From JAFEDN01 sp963832945 (GTDB lineage: Bacteria > Pseudomonadota > Gammaproteobacteria > Coxiellales > Coxiellaceae): a stretch of 64,000 bases of DNA. The stretch is from the NCBI GenBank assembly GCA_963832945.1, contig CAWHVV010000007.1, forward strand, positions 496,001 to 560,000, written 5' to 3'. The translations under genes and the position numbers were made by a program. Positions 27,778-38,142 of this stretch are shown piece by piece (within the stretch, counting starts at the first letter, position 1; the number at the start of each line of letters is the position of its first letter). The notes beneath the pieces are model-generated. The model worked only from the letters and a program-made list of their open reading frames with translations. It ran no database searches and was not told where the DNA came from.

Positions 27778-29796
27778 CTATTGATATTCTGCGAAATTAT
27801 TCTCATTTTTAATAATAGGAATGATTTGAAAAATATGCGCTACCGATTTATTTGGATTAAGCTCTATATAATTCTTCTTTCCGTGCCATATGTATTTTTC
27901 ATCTGATAATAAATCCAGAACAGAATAACTCTCATGCTCCTCAATTCCTAAAGCCCACATGTGTAAATTAGTCATTCCTGAATGAGTATGATGCGGATTC
28001 AGGTTCACCACGACTAAAATAATATTTTTTTTATCCGGAGTACCTTTACTAAAAGCAATCAACTCCTCATTCTCAATTGGATGAAATATTAAACTGAGAT
28101 TATCATGCAGGGCGGGATTATTTTTACGAATATAATTAATTTTTTTAATGATTTCGCAAATACTCGAAGTTTGATTTAAATCCCATTCTTTAAGTTGATA
28201 TTTTTCAGAATCAAGGTACTCTTCGCTGCCTAATTCTCTATTGGCTGAAAAACAGAGTTCATATGCCGGACCATAAATACCATAATTAGAAGCCAGGGTA
28301 GCCGCCAAAACCACACGAATAATAAATCCTGGCCGGTTTCCCGCCTGCAAAAATTCATGGAGAATATCAGGAGTATTAGGCCAAAAATTAGGACGAAAAT
28401 ATTCGCGGACCTGAGTTTGGGTCAATTCAGTCAAATATTGAATTATTTCAGTTTTATTATTACGCCAGGTAAAATAAGTATATGACTGACTGAAACCAAT
28501 TTTAGCCAAATAATACATTACATTTGGCCGCGTAAAAGCTTCAGATAAAAAAATGACCTCGGGATACAAATATCTGACTTCGCTTATCAGCCATCGCCAA
28601 AAAATAAATGGTTTGGTATGCGGATTATCAACCCGGAAGATTTTCACTCCATGCTTTATCCAAAAAAAGACTGTGTTCTTCCAGTTTATCCATAAATTTT
28701 TCCAATCTTCTGTTTGAAAATAAATAGGATAAATATCCTGATATTTTTTTGGGGGATTTTCAGCATATTGTATAGAACCATCAGGGCGTTTTTTAAACCA
28801 TTGAGAATTTTCCTTGACCAATGGGTGATCGGGCGTACATTGCAAAGCAAGGTCTAACGCAATCTCTAAATTTAATTCGTTCGCTTTAGAAATTAGTTGC
28901 TGAAAATCCTCCAGAGTGCCCAATAAAGGATTAATGTCGGTGTGCCCACCTTCTTCAGATCCTATTCCCCATGGACTTCCTGGCTCATCAGGTTGTGCAA
29001 CAGGAGCATTATTTTTGCCCTTTCTATAAGTTTTACCAATAGGATGAATGGGGGGTAGATACAATACGTCGAAACCCATGTTGGTAATGTAGGGCAAATG
29101 TCTAATAAGGTCCTGAATGGTCCCATGTTGCTGGTTTTTTCCTAAAGAGCGCGGGAATAATTCATACCAGCTGCTAAAGCGGGATTTAATTCTTTCGACG
29201 ACGACTGGTAAATGCTTCGGATACTCAGTGAGATTTTCAGTGTCCGGATACTTATTCATTAATTGTAATAATTCATCACTTAGAGCACAATCAAAAGCCT
29301 GTTTAGTATCTGAAACTTCGCTCAAACGATGATAGAAATAAAGTAATGTTTGGGAATCCGCAGAATTAGCTCTTGAAGATGCCGATTTGATGAGTTCGGC
29401 GCCGACACGCAGTTCTAATGATATATCCTGATGAGCTTCCTGCCAGCGCACTAAATTTCTGCGCCATGAAGAAAAGTAATTGATCCAGCTCACTATAGTA
29501 TAATAATAATAACTTAATTCAGTGACGGTGAAACTCGCTTCCCAAAGATCATTACCTAATGCACGGAACCCAGTAGACTGCCAATCTGCTGTCTTTGCAG
29601 AGCGGAAATTAAGCGAAGCCCCCAATTCATCATGCCCTTCAGCAAAAATTTTTGCCTGGACAACGATTACATCGTTAATACAGCGTTTAATCGGAATATT
29701 GCCACAATCGATTTCGGGATTAACGTTCTCAATAATAATTCGCTGATGCCCAAATTTATTGTCCTTATCCGTGATATCAATGAGTTCTTTAAACAT
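27778..29796 (-). CDS. glgE: alpha-1,4-glucan:maltose-1-phosphate maltosyltransferase
   Basis: 672 residues, GH13_3. GlgE extends alpha-1,4-glucans with maltose-1-phosphate. The N-terminal beta-sandwich has the family pattern (IENVNPEIDCGNIPIKR, VQAKIFAEGHDELGASL). The catalytic nucleophile is Asp390 in IFRVDNPHTKP and the acid Glu419 in FLSEAFTRP, close to the D394/E423 of the Streptomyces enzyme. With TreS-Mak upstream in the same operon this forms the TreS-Mak-GlgE route from trehalose to glucan. It starts 16 bases after treY and ends 77 bases before otsA. Confidence 0.95.
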   Translation of the reverse strand: MFKELIDITDKDNKFGHQRIIIENVNPEIDCGNIPIKRCINDVIVVQAKIFAEGHDELGASLNFRSAKTADWQSTGFRALGNDLWEASFTVTELSYYYYTIVSWINYFSSWRRNLVRWQEAHQDISLELRVGAELIKSASSRANSADSQTLLYFYHRLSEVSDTKQAFDCALSDELLQLMNKYPDTENLTEYPKHLPVVVERIKSRFSSWYELFPRSLGKNQQHGTIQDLIRHLPYITNMGFDVLYLPPIHPIGKTYRKGKNNAPVAQPDEPGSPWGIGSEEGGHTDINPLLGTLEDFQQLISKANELNLEIALDLALQCTPDHPLVKENSQWFKKRPDGSIQYAENPPKKYQDIYPIYFQTEDWKNLWINWKNTVFFWIKHGVKIFRVDNPHTKPFIFWRWLISEVRYLYPEVIFLSEAFTRPNVMYYLAKIGFSQSYTYFTWRNNKTEIIQYLTELTQTQVREYFRPNFWPNTPDILHEFLQAGNRPGFIIRVVLAATLASNYGIYGPAYELCFSANRELGSEEYLDSEKYQLKEWDLNQTSSICEIIKKINYIRKNNPALHDNLSLIFHPIENEELIAFSKGTPDKKNIILVVVNLNPHHTHSGMTNLHMWALGIEEHESYSVLDLLSDEKYIWHGKKNYIELNPNKSVAHIFQIIPIIKNENNFAEYQ

Positions 29797-29812
29797 AAGA
29801 AATTCATCCTAA

Positions 29813-32132
29813 TTAATTAGTGGAAGATCCAAAAAGTAACCCAACTGGAAAATTACAAAATATTTTTTGAACCGATAATTTATTTATTTTATTTTTTATT
29901 TCTGAATAAATAACTTCGTTAGTTAAAATATTTTTCCAGTGTAAAGGACTTTTATTAGGTAAAATCAATACTGTTTTATTAAAATTAATTGCACTAACAG
30001 GCAGAACTAACGATTGAGTAATTTGAGTAATAAAACGCGGGATAATAATTATTACCCAATTATTCTGATAGTATCTGCCAAAACTAAAAATATTTTTTTT
30101 AAATACACCTTTCACTTCTATAGGAATGTAGGTACCATACTGAAATAGTGCTATTTTTTCGTTTCTGAAGCGTAAACTATGATAAGCAAGAAATAACTTT
30201 ATACGGCCGTCAGACCAATTATTACAGATACTTCTGATTAGATCAGAAGAAATTTCCATTAATGAAGTAATGGTACTGATGGGTTTATCAAAACTAACAG
30301 GATTACGGTTATCGGGATTCTACCAATTTTAGATTCCATAACTCAGTTCCTTGATAAAAGTCCGGGATTCCCGGAGCGGTAACCTTAATCAATAATTGAC
30401 CTAGCGAATTTAAGGCCCCATAAAAAGCGATTTTTCTCTGAAATTGAAGAAATGATTTTAGAAAAGGTCTATAGACAAGTAAAGAATTGATAAAAGTTAC
30501 TAAAGATGATTCATAAACTTTATCGGGTTTTTGCCATGAAGTATAAGTTTTAGCTTCCCTGGATGCTTTAACCATATAGTTTTTGAACCTTTTGATAGAT
30601 ATTGGCCAGGCGCCTAAAAGATTTTGAAATAAAAAAATCTCAATATTTAGATCTGGAATGTAGCTATCAAACATTTTTACTTTTAGCGGGGTTATTAATT
30701 TATCCCAGAGAATTAAGTGGTTAATCCATTCTTCTGGAATTTCTGATAATACATTGATTATCATTCTTATATCTTCGCTCCGTTTAGTATCATGTGTCGA
30801 GGTCGCATTTAAAGAATAGGGTGAGAAACGACATCGATTTTGTAAAAATAAATGAAAATAAGATATATTTCCATAATTTTTTGTCATGTTAGGATCGCTA
30901 CCCACCTCATTGACAGAAACTAAAGGATTATAAATATAACAGGTGGTGTCCTCAAATCCTTTCGCCATAATTGGGCCAGTATATTGTTGCCATTGCATGA
31001 TCCATTTTAAGCAATGTGATTTAAAGCGTTTTTTACTCATGAGTAAAATTTTCTTTACAATATTGAATTGTGGAGTGCACTTACCCCTTAATTTTTTTTT
31101 GGCAATAGATAATGCTCGATTTAAATACATTTTGTCATTCTTGCTGATATGCACCGAATCAATATATGTACGATAAACCGGAAGACAAGCGGATATTTCT
31201 TCTATTATCCGTTGATACACTTCTCGCTTTGAAATTTTTAAAGGATTTATAAGTTTCACTATTTTAAATATTGAGTGAACCAATAGCTCTGTTTCAAATT
31301 TAAATAATTCCTGGATGACCCGTTTTTTACATAGGTAACGCATTTCAAACCATGAATATTTAAGATCCGTAAATGCGTGATAATGTTTTACTAATTTAAA
31401 ATACCCTTTTTTATCTACAAATATAGAATTAATCATATTAAGAAAATCATAGCCGGTCGTTCCATCAATATTCCATTGCGCTGGTATTATTTCATCATCT
31501 GCTAATATTTTTTCTGCAATAATATAGAATTCTTTTTTTAAAATTTTTCTGGAATCAGACTTAATTCTTTTAAAATAGTTTTTAGGATTATATAACCCAT
31601 CAATATGGTCAATACGTAACCCATATATTATTTTTTCTTTTAATAACTTCCAAATTAATTTATGAACTGCTTCAAAAACATTTTTATTTTCAATTTTAAG
31701 GCAAACTAATTCATTAATGTCGAAAAATCGGCGATAATTAAATTTATTATTACTAATAAATTTTACATCAAAAAAATCTTTGTACGGGGATTTTTTTAAT
31801 TTTAATAAAAAATCTTTCCACAATTTGTTTTCTTTAGAAGTAGACATGTGATTGGGAACAAAATCCATAAGTATAAACATATTGTTTTTATGTAAAATAT
31901 TTGTAAAATTTTTTAATTGATTAAAATTCGTAATATTTTGATTAAGAGAATTGTGATCAGTCACGTCATATCCATGTTTACTTTCAGATGAGCTTTTCGT
32001 TAGCGGAGAAGAATATATATCCGAAATACCTAAATTTTTCAAATAAAATATAATTTTTTTAGCTTTCTTTAAAGGAAAATCAGCGTTTAGTTGTAAACGA
32101 TAAGTCGCTATAGGTATATGGAAATCAGACAC
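29813..32132 (-). pseudogene. treY: maltooligosyl trehalose synthase, frameshifted near the C-terminus
   Basis: TreY converts the reducing end of maltodextrins to a trehalosyl unit. The long N-terminal frame (607 residues) has IATYRLQLNADF, the nucleophile Asp175 in LRIDHIDGL, and ends just after PGIPDFYQGTELWNLKLV. Dropping one base from the GGG/CCC at 30314-30316 continues as DNRNPVSFDKPIS into a 148-residue C-terminal part with the expected WSDGRIKLF and YGTYIPIEVKG. The catalytic domain is complete but the C-terminal ~160 residues are detached. The gene is very AT- and Lys-rich. It overlaps the GH57-like gene by 8 bases. Its partner treZ is at 49071. Confidence 0.9.
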
Positions 32133-33981
32133 CGGGTGAAATCTCCATATATTTATTAATAAGATTACTGACGGAAACCATATCGGAAATATGAAAAGCT
32201 GAAATCAAATTTTGAAGTATCTCATTATATTCTTCGAAGGATGTGAATTTCTTTACTCTGCAACTTATGTTTTTGTCGCCAAAATTAAGTACGGTAAATA
32301 TATAACTCACTTTTTCGGTAGTAATTTTCGAAGTAAATATACTATGCCCTATATTCAAACTTGCCTTACCATTTTTATATTGATTATAATTTAATGTTTC
32401 CACATTATAGCAGAAAAAAGTAGAATTATTTTTATAATTTTCGAATAAGGTGCTAACTGCATAACGAGAAACTATATCATCCCAATACATAATAAATGGC
32501 TTTACAAAATTCAAATAAATAAATTTTCCATCCTGATATTGTTTTATGTTACTTTTACAATGCATTAACTTTTCAAGTAAAGTATTCTCTAATGATTCAG
32601 AAAAATATTTTTGTGCAAGTTGTATCGCTCTTGCTGCATATTTGATTACCTGTACTGTTGTTATCCCGGATAATTCATCAAAAAACCAACCACAACTAGT
32701 GTACATTAACATTGCGTTTCGTTGTATTTCTAATAAAATTAAAGCATTGACAGTTTCTTCTTCATTTAAAGCGTGGTTGACATTTTTGGCAAAAAAAACA
32801 GATAACGAGTCCGATGATCTGGATAATATAACATCGATATAATCATTTCTGGCTTTGACAGGGTCTGTAAATATTTCCAGGCCTTTTTGTGCATATAATC
32901 CCCATAGCTTATCACGAAGCCAATCGAAGGCTTCACGTAATGGCGCACGCCAGTTTTGTTGCCAATTACGATGTTCCCCACTACTGCATCCACAAGCACT
33001 TTTCCATCGTTCTATTCCATGAATACAGCTCCACGAGCTGTTATCAATAATTTCTACTTCATGACTGGGTGGATATTTTGCTAAAAATTGTCCGTAATTA
33101 ATCAATTTTGCAAAATTATTCTGTTCAATATAATTTAAAGCATAAGCTAAGGCCATATCACCGTGAATATGATGATGCCCATAAGTTTCCCCATCAGTTG
33201 CTATATTAGCAAGCTGTATTTTATTTTTTTGATCAGTGAATATGTTATTTATACTGCCTACAAGATTTTCGCCTTTATCCAGAGTAGACGAGAAAGCAAC
33301 TCCCTGGGAAACCTTACCATCATAAAAAAATATTACTATGGAGCGATTGTTGGGTAAATTAAGCAAATAAGGCATAGTGGGATCAATAAGTTTGGGCTGA
33401 ACTTTTTGCCATTCATCACTACCTATTTTACGTATCTGTCTGGCCTGGTGTTGAGCTAAAATTGTAAATTTAATTCCCTGTTCGGCCATAAGGACTAAAG
33501 AATCAAAGTTTACAGCCGTTTCCGGCAACCACATGCCTTCCGGTTTCCTGTTAAAGCGATGTTCGAAATCCCTTATTCCCCAAATAATTTGGGTTAATTT
33601 ATCATTCGTATTGGCAAGAGGTAATATTATATGATTATAAATTTGTGCTATAGCGTTACCATGCCCCTCAAATTGTTGCTGGCTGTCCTTATCTGCTTTA
33701 ATAATAGCTAAATATAATTCCCTATTTTTCTCTTCAATCCATGATAATAAAGTAGGCCCAAAGTTAAAACTTATCTTTGAATAATTATTAACAATTTTTA
33801 CTACATTTTTTTGTTCATTCATAATTTTTTCATGAGCGTTAGGCTGATAACATTCTTCAGTAATACGTTCATTCCAATCATGGTACGGCGCAGCTGAATT
33901 TTCTTTTTCGACCGTTTCGAGCCAGGGGTTTTCCCGAGGAGGTTGATAAAAGTGTCCATGAATGCAAATGTAATGATTCAT
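32125..33981 (-). CDS. GH57-type glycoside hydrolase (DUF3536-like)
   Basis: 618 residues. The N-terminus has the GH57 pattern (ICIHGHFYQPPRENPW), followed by GMWLPETAVNFDSL, where the Glu is the likely nucleophile region, and GETYGHHH. GH57 enzymes act on alpha-glucans as amylases, branching enzymes or related transglycosylases. This subgroup, with a C-terminal DUF3536-like region, is often found with trehalose and glycogen genes, but its exact reaction is not established. It begins one base after glgB ends and overlaps treY by 8 bases, so it is clearly in the operon. Confidence 0.85.
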   Translation of the reverse strand: MNHYICIHGHFYQPPRENPWLETVEKENSAAPYHDWNERITEECYQPNAHEKIMNEQKNVVKIVNNYSKISFNFGPTLLSWIEEKNRELYLAIIKADKDSQQQFEGHGNAIAQIYNHIILPLANTNDKLTQIIWGIRDFEHRFNRKPEGMWLPETAVNFDSLVLMAEQGIKFTILAQHQARQIRKIGSDEWQKVQPKLIDPTMPYLLNLPNNRSIVIFFYDGKVSQGVAFSSTLDKGENLVGSINNIFTDQKNKIQLANIATDGETYGHHHIHGDMALAYALNYIEQNNFAKLINYGQFLAKYPPSHEVEIIDNSSWSCIHGIERWKSACGCSSGEHRNWQQNWRAPLREAFDWLRDKLWGLYAQKGLEIFTDPVKARNDYIDVILSRSSDSLSVFFAKNVNHALNEEETVNALILLEIQRNAMLMYTSCGWFFDELSGITTVQVIKYAARAIQLAQKYFSESLENTLLEKLMHCKSNIKQYQDGKFIYLNFVKPFIMYWDDIVSRYAVSTLFENYKNNSTFFCYNVETLNYNQYKNGKASLNIGHSIFTSKITTEKVSYIFTVLNFGDKNISCRVKKFTSFEEYNEILQNLISAFHISDMVSVSNLINKYMEISPGV

Positions 33982-33982
33982 A

Positions 33983-35887
33983 TCAGAATTGATCTGGTTT
34001 TAAAATAATAACACTTAACGGGGGGAGTATGAGTTGTAAGGAATGAGCACGATTATGTAAAGCTTCTGGAAATGTTTTCAGGTCATTCTCATTTTTTTTA
34101 TCGCTGCCGCCATATATTTCCTTATCACTATTCAATATTTCATGCCATATTCCTTGAGAAGGTACTCCAATTTTATACTGGGGGTGAGTATTCGGCGTTG
34201 CATTTATAATAATTAATAACATCTTTTTATCGCTTGAGTACCTTAAATAAGAATAAATACTCTGGTTATAGTCAGAGCAATCTATCCATTCAAAACCAAC
34301 GTATTCATGGTCTCGTTCATACAACGCAGGTTCATTTCGGTATAAATGATTTAAATGTTGCACCCAAAGTTTTATCCCTTGATGTCGTTCATATTTTAAT
34401 AAAGACCAATCCATACTGCTTTCATGAGACCATTCGTTCCATTGCGCAATTTCGCCTCCCATAAAAATTAGTTTTTTGCCCGGCTGGGTATATTGATATC
34501 CGAATAACAACCTTAAATTTGCAAATTTTTGCCAGTCATCTCCTGACATTTTTCCGATAAGAGATCCTTTGCCGTGCACCACCTCGTCATGAGATAAAGG
34601 TAAAATAAAATTTTCAGTATACGCGTAAAGCATACGAAAAGTGATTTGGTCATGATGAAAACTTCTAAAAATCGGGTCTTTACTTAAATAAGAAAGCGTA
34701 TCGTGCATCCATCCCATATCCCATTTATAACCAAATCCAAGACCGCCTAAATAAGTAGGCCTGGAGACCATTCCCCATGCAGTGGATTCTTCAGCAATCA
34801 TTTGCACGTCAGGAAAATTTTTATAAATGCTTTCATTAAGCTGACGTAAAAAATCTTTCGCTTCAAGATTTTCTCTGCCACCATACTTATTAGGTATCCA
34901 TTCTCCTGGTTTACGTGAATAATCAAGGTATAACATGGAAGCGACTGCATCCACTCTTAATCCGTCAATATGGAAAAATTCCAGCCAAAACATTGCACTG
35001 CTGATTAAAAAACTTCTTACCTCATGTCTTCCATAATTGAAAATCGCACTATTCCAATCAGGGTGGTAGCCCAGCTTTGGATCCGCATGTTCGTAAAGAT
35101 GGGTACCGTCAAAAAAATACAATCCATGTTCATCGTTTGGAAAATGCGATGGAACCCAGTCTAAAATGACGCCGATTTCATTTTGATGTAAAAAATCAAT
35201 TAAATATTGAAAATCCTCTGGATTTCCATACCGGCTGGTCGGCGCAAAATATCCAGTAGTCTGATATCCCCAAGACCCAAAAAATGGATGTTCACATAAA
35301 GGCATAAATTCTACATGTGTAAAACCCATTTCTTTAACGTACTCAGTTAATGGCCTGGCGATCTCTCGGTATGTTAGGGAACGGTTATCCTCTTCCACAA
35401 TTCTCAGCCATGAACCGAGATGTAATTCGTAGATAGAGAGCGGTTTTTGATGACTTTGACGGGATCCCCTTGAATTCATCCATAGATCATCATTCCAGGA
35501 AAAATTATTTACCCAAACCTTTGTTGCGGTACGAGGCGGCGTTTCGAAGTAAAACCCAAATGGGTCGGCTTTTTCGCAGGTAAAATTTCCCTGATTTGAG
35601 ACAATATAATATTTATAGCATTGTCCAATAGAGATATTTTCAAAAAAACCATACCATATTCCTGAACTGTCCTCCGGATGCAAGGGATGGGATTTTTTAT
35701 TCCAGCCGTTAAAATCACCTATTAAATAAACCTGAGAAGCATTTGGAGCCCAAACCGCAAAATTAAACCCGGGTTTTTTATGTTTATCGACAGATGGATG
35801 TGATCCTAGAATTTGGTAAAGCCGACTATGCGTTCCTTCATTGAACAGATAAATATCTTCTTTAGTTATTAAAGAATGATTAGACAT
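33983..35887 (-). CDS. glgB: 1,4-alpha-glucan branching enzyme
   Basis: 634 residues, GH13_9. GlgB makes alpha-1,6 branches in glycogen-like glucan. A CBM48 domain occupies ~20-115 (FAVWAPNASQVYLIGDFNGW). The catalytic domain has Asp313 (GLRVDAVASMLYLDY) and Glu366 (MIAEESTAWG), with LPLSHDEVVHGKGSL later. It is shorter than the E. coli enzyme at the N-terminus, lacking the extra N1 domain. It sits 5 bases after malQ and 1 base before the GH57-like gene. Confidence 0.96.
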   Translation of the reverse strand: MSNHSLITKEDIYLFNEGTHSRLYQILGSHPSVDKHKKPGFNFAVWAPNASQVYLIGDFNGWNKKSHPLHPEDSSGIWYGFFENISIGQCYKYYIVSNQGNFTCEKADPFGFYFETPPRTATKVWVNNFSWNDDLWMNSRGSRQSHQKPLSIYELHLGSWLRIVEEDNRSLTYREIARPLTEYVKEMGFTHVEFMPLCEHPFFGSWGYQTTGYFAPTSRYGNPEDFQYLIDFLHQNEIGVILDWVPSHFPNDEHGLYFFDGTHLYEHADPKLGYHPDWNSAIFNYGRHEVRSFLISSAMFWLEFFHIDGLRVDAVASMLYLDYSRKPGEWIPNKYGGRENLEAKDFLRQLNESIYKNFPDVQMIAEESTAWGMVSRPTYLGGLGFGYKWDMGWMHDTLSYLSKDPIFRSFHHDQITFRMLYAYTENFILPLSHDEVVHGKGSLIGKMSGDDWQKFANLRLLFGYQYTQPGKKLIFMGGEIAQWNEWSHESSMDWSLLKYERHQGIKLWVQHLNHLYRNEPALYERDHEYVGFEWIDCSDYNQSIYSYLRYSSDKKMLLIIINATPNTHPQYKIGVPSQGIWHEILNSDKEIYGGSDKKNENDLKTFPEALHNRAHSLQLILPPLSVIILKPDQF

Positions 35888-35892
35888 ACTAC

Positions 35893-38142
35893 CTACTTTT
35901 TACGAATCAGGGAAATATTATAAATTGTAGTACATAGAAATTTATTTTTGGCCCATTTTTCAAAACTAAATTTAAATTTCTTTTTCCAGTTGGGATAGGT
36001 CTTTCCAGAGTTGGGAATATTTTGTGGCATAGTTTCAAGCCATAAATCTTCTAAATTGATTAATAAATATTTGCTGGGATCATTGGCCAGTCTGTATAAT
36101 GAATCCTGTAATATATGTTCTAATTGATGAATCGATAATTTCATTTTTCCAGAGGGATTGAGCGTTTTCCTGCGCTGCCATTCTTCAGCTGCGGTCAATT
36201 TTGACAAAAATCTGCTTTTTCTTCGAGATATAATGTCTAAACCTTGCACGTAAGCGGCAAACGTAGGCATATCATGTGTATTTAAACTGCTTATCGCTGA
36301 GTACAGCGGCAATGGCTTCCTGTTTATATCCTGCGTATCGGGGGAACCGATTGCTCGGAATGCCCCCCGTCTCATGGGGGCAGGCGTGGGAGAATCGCGC
36401 CCTCCTCGCTTCGCTCTCCCCTCCTTGCGATCCCCCATCGCGTAAGGAGAGTTCCCTTCAGCGGGAATTCCTGGAATTTTTGTAAGATTTTTTTTAAAGG
36501 CGCTAATCTCATGCTGGAGGATATGCATAAAATATAAATGATGCTTTATTATTTTTTTATTGACATAATGCGGCACATTGCCGAGATTTTCACCTATAAT
36601 CTCTGTTTTATAGCGCTGCGATTCCAGAGATATAATGGCATAGAATTCTTCTGCTGAATAATGAATATAGGCGCCTTGACTGGCTTTGAAATCTTTGGGA
36701 ATGCAGTATAAACGATGCAATCCCATGACATGATCGAGTCTCAATAAATTTACATAAGGAATTATTTGGCGCAAAGTTTCTATAAAGTATTGATAATTAG
36801 TTTCTCTTAAAAGGTGAGGTATTAAAGGTGGAAATCCCCATTTTTGTCCTTTGGTGAACACGGCATCTATCGGCGACCCTATTTGCAAACTATGAGCGAA
36901 TAAATGCTGATTTTTCCACACATCATAACCATGAGGGTGGACTCCTAAAGGCATGTCTAAATACAAATCAACATTTTTTCTGGTAAACTCGTTGGCCAAT
37001 TCTTTAATTTGAAGTTGAATTTGCCACTGGCAGTAGAGAAAATAATTTTTGGTTTGAGGCTGGTAATCACCATCATGGATAATGCCTGATTTTAATTTAT
37101 CCGGCCATAAAGGCCATGGTTTCCCCTGTATTTCATGCACCGCAAGAAAATTTGCATAATCAATGACTCGCGGATTGTTTTTACAAAATAATTCAAATTC
37201 TTGATGACGCTCCAGGTCGGCGTTCGAAAAAAATTCATTAGATAAAATTTCAATTATCTTTCTCTTGAGAGAATAAATTTTAGAATAATCAACAAGGGAA
37301 TTCGCCTCCAATTTTTTTATTTTTTCCTGAAAATTTTTATTATGATATAATCTTTGAGCGGTAATATTACTTGAAAATTCGGGTATTTTAACCATGTCTA
37401 AATAGAATTCATTGAAAAATAATTTGCTGATTGGCGAATATGGACTTGATTCAAAATCTTTTTGTAAAAATTGCGAAAAAATCGGTAAAGTACCAATTAA
37501 ATTTCCATCATGATCAGCAACCCAATGCATTAACAGATTAAGATCAGCCAAATTACCGGCTCCAAAATTAGCTTTGGAACGCAATGCATATATAGGGGCA
37601 AATAATCCCCATTTTTTTTGCTTATCTTTAGATAAATAAGCGTGTTTTGGGGCGGAAATTACCATGCAGGAAAAATTACTGTCTTTTACCTGTATATTTA
37701 ATTGATGATAGCCTAAAGGTAAATTTGTTAAATATTCTAATGATTTGACCACATAGTTATTATTATCAAAACTTTTTTTTTGCAATATTTTACTTTTTGA
37801 GAGCCGGTAAGTCCAGGTTATATTATTTGAATCATCCAAAAAAAGATGACAATGAATATTGGAATGACTAAATTTTTCTGGAAGAAGTAGTTTTACTATT
37901 AATTTTCCGTTCCAGGCTACCGTAACGGGAGGTAATATTTTTTGAAAAATAGCCTTGCATTTTGCCAATAAAACATTTTCTATTTCTTTTTCGGAGTTTA
38001 TATCAACATTAAAATCACGTAAAATTGCTAATAAAGTCTCTTTTTCTACTAATTTTTTTTGTCTGAACACATCATAATAAGAAGTTTGAATATCATACAG
38101 ATTGGCTAATTGATGCAGATCACCCAATTTGTTGTGATTCAT
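35893..38142 (-). CDS. malQ: 4-alpha-glucanotransferase with an in-frame repeat insertion
   Basis: 749 residues, GH77. MalQ (amylomaltase) moves glucan segments between maltodextrins. Family motifs are present: FGAGNLADLN, DMPLGVHPHGYDVW, LLRLDHVMGLHRLY, IIGENLGNVPHYV and LNTHDMPTF. Between KKNLTKIPG and ISSLNTHDMPT lie about 59 residues (~558-616) that are translated from repeat copy E5 (36296-36471); they are rich in Gly, Arg and Pro and unrelated to GH77. The insertion keeps the frame with no stop, and falls just before the THDMPT substrate-binding segment. Whether the enzyme is active is not known. It overlaps treS-mak by 4 bases. Confidence 0.93.
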   Translation of the reverse strand: MNHNKLGDLHQLANLYDIQTSYYDVFRQKKLVEKETLLAILRDFNVDINSEKEIENVLLAKCKAIFQKILPPVTVAWNGKLIVKLLLPEKFSHSNIHCHLFLDDSNNITWTYRLSKSKILQKKSFDNNNYVVKSLEYLTNLPLGYHQLNIQVKDSNFSCMVISAPKHAYLSKDKQKKWGLFAPIYALRSKANFGAGNLADLNLLMHWVADHDGNLIGTLPIFSQFLQKDFESSPYSPISKLFFNEFYLDMVKIPEFSSNITAQRLYHNKNFQEKIKKLEANSLVDYSKIYSLKRKIIEILSNEFFSNADLERHQEFELFCKNNPRVIDYANFLAVHEIQGKPWPLWPDKLKSGIIHDGDYQPQTKNYFLYCQWQIQLQIKELANEFTRKNVDLYLDMPLGVHPHGYDVWKNQHLFAHSLQIGSPIDAVFTKGQKWGFPPLIPHLLRETNYQYFIETLRQIIPYVNLLRLDHVMGLHRLYCIPKDFKASQGAYIHYSAEEFYAIISLESQRYKTEIIGENLGNVPHYVNKKIIKHHLYFMHILQHEISAFKKNLTKIPGIPAEGNSPYAMGDRKEGRAKRGGRDSPTPAPMRRGAFRAIGSPDTQDINRKPLPLYSAISSLNTHDMPTFAAYVQGLDIISRRKSRFLSKLTAAEEWQRRKTLNPSGKMKLSIHQLEHILQDSLYRLANDPSKYLLINLEDLWLETMPQNIPNSGKTYPNWKKKFKFSFEKWAKNKFLCTTIYNISLIRKK
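36296..36471 (+). repeat. interspersed hairpin repeat, copy E5 in frame inside malQ
   Basis: The longest copy (~176 bp). It lacks the first half of module 1, then carries ATCGG/ACCGAT, an expanded module 3 with an extra GCCCCC-type hairpin, the TTGCGATCCCCCAT segment and the GTTCCC/GGGAAC end. It is read antisense to the element orientation in malQ, in frame and stop-free. Confidence 0.9.
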
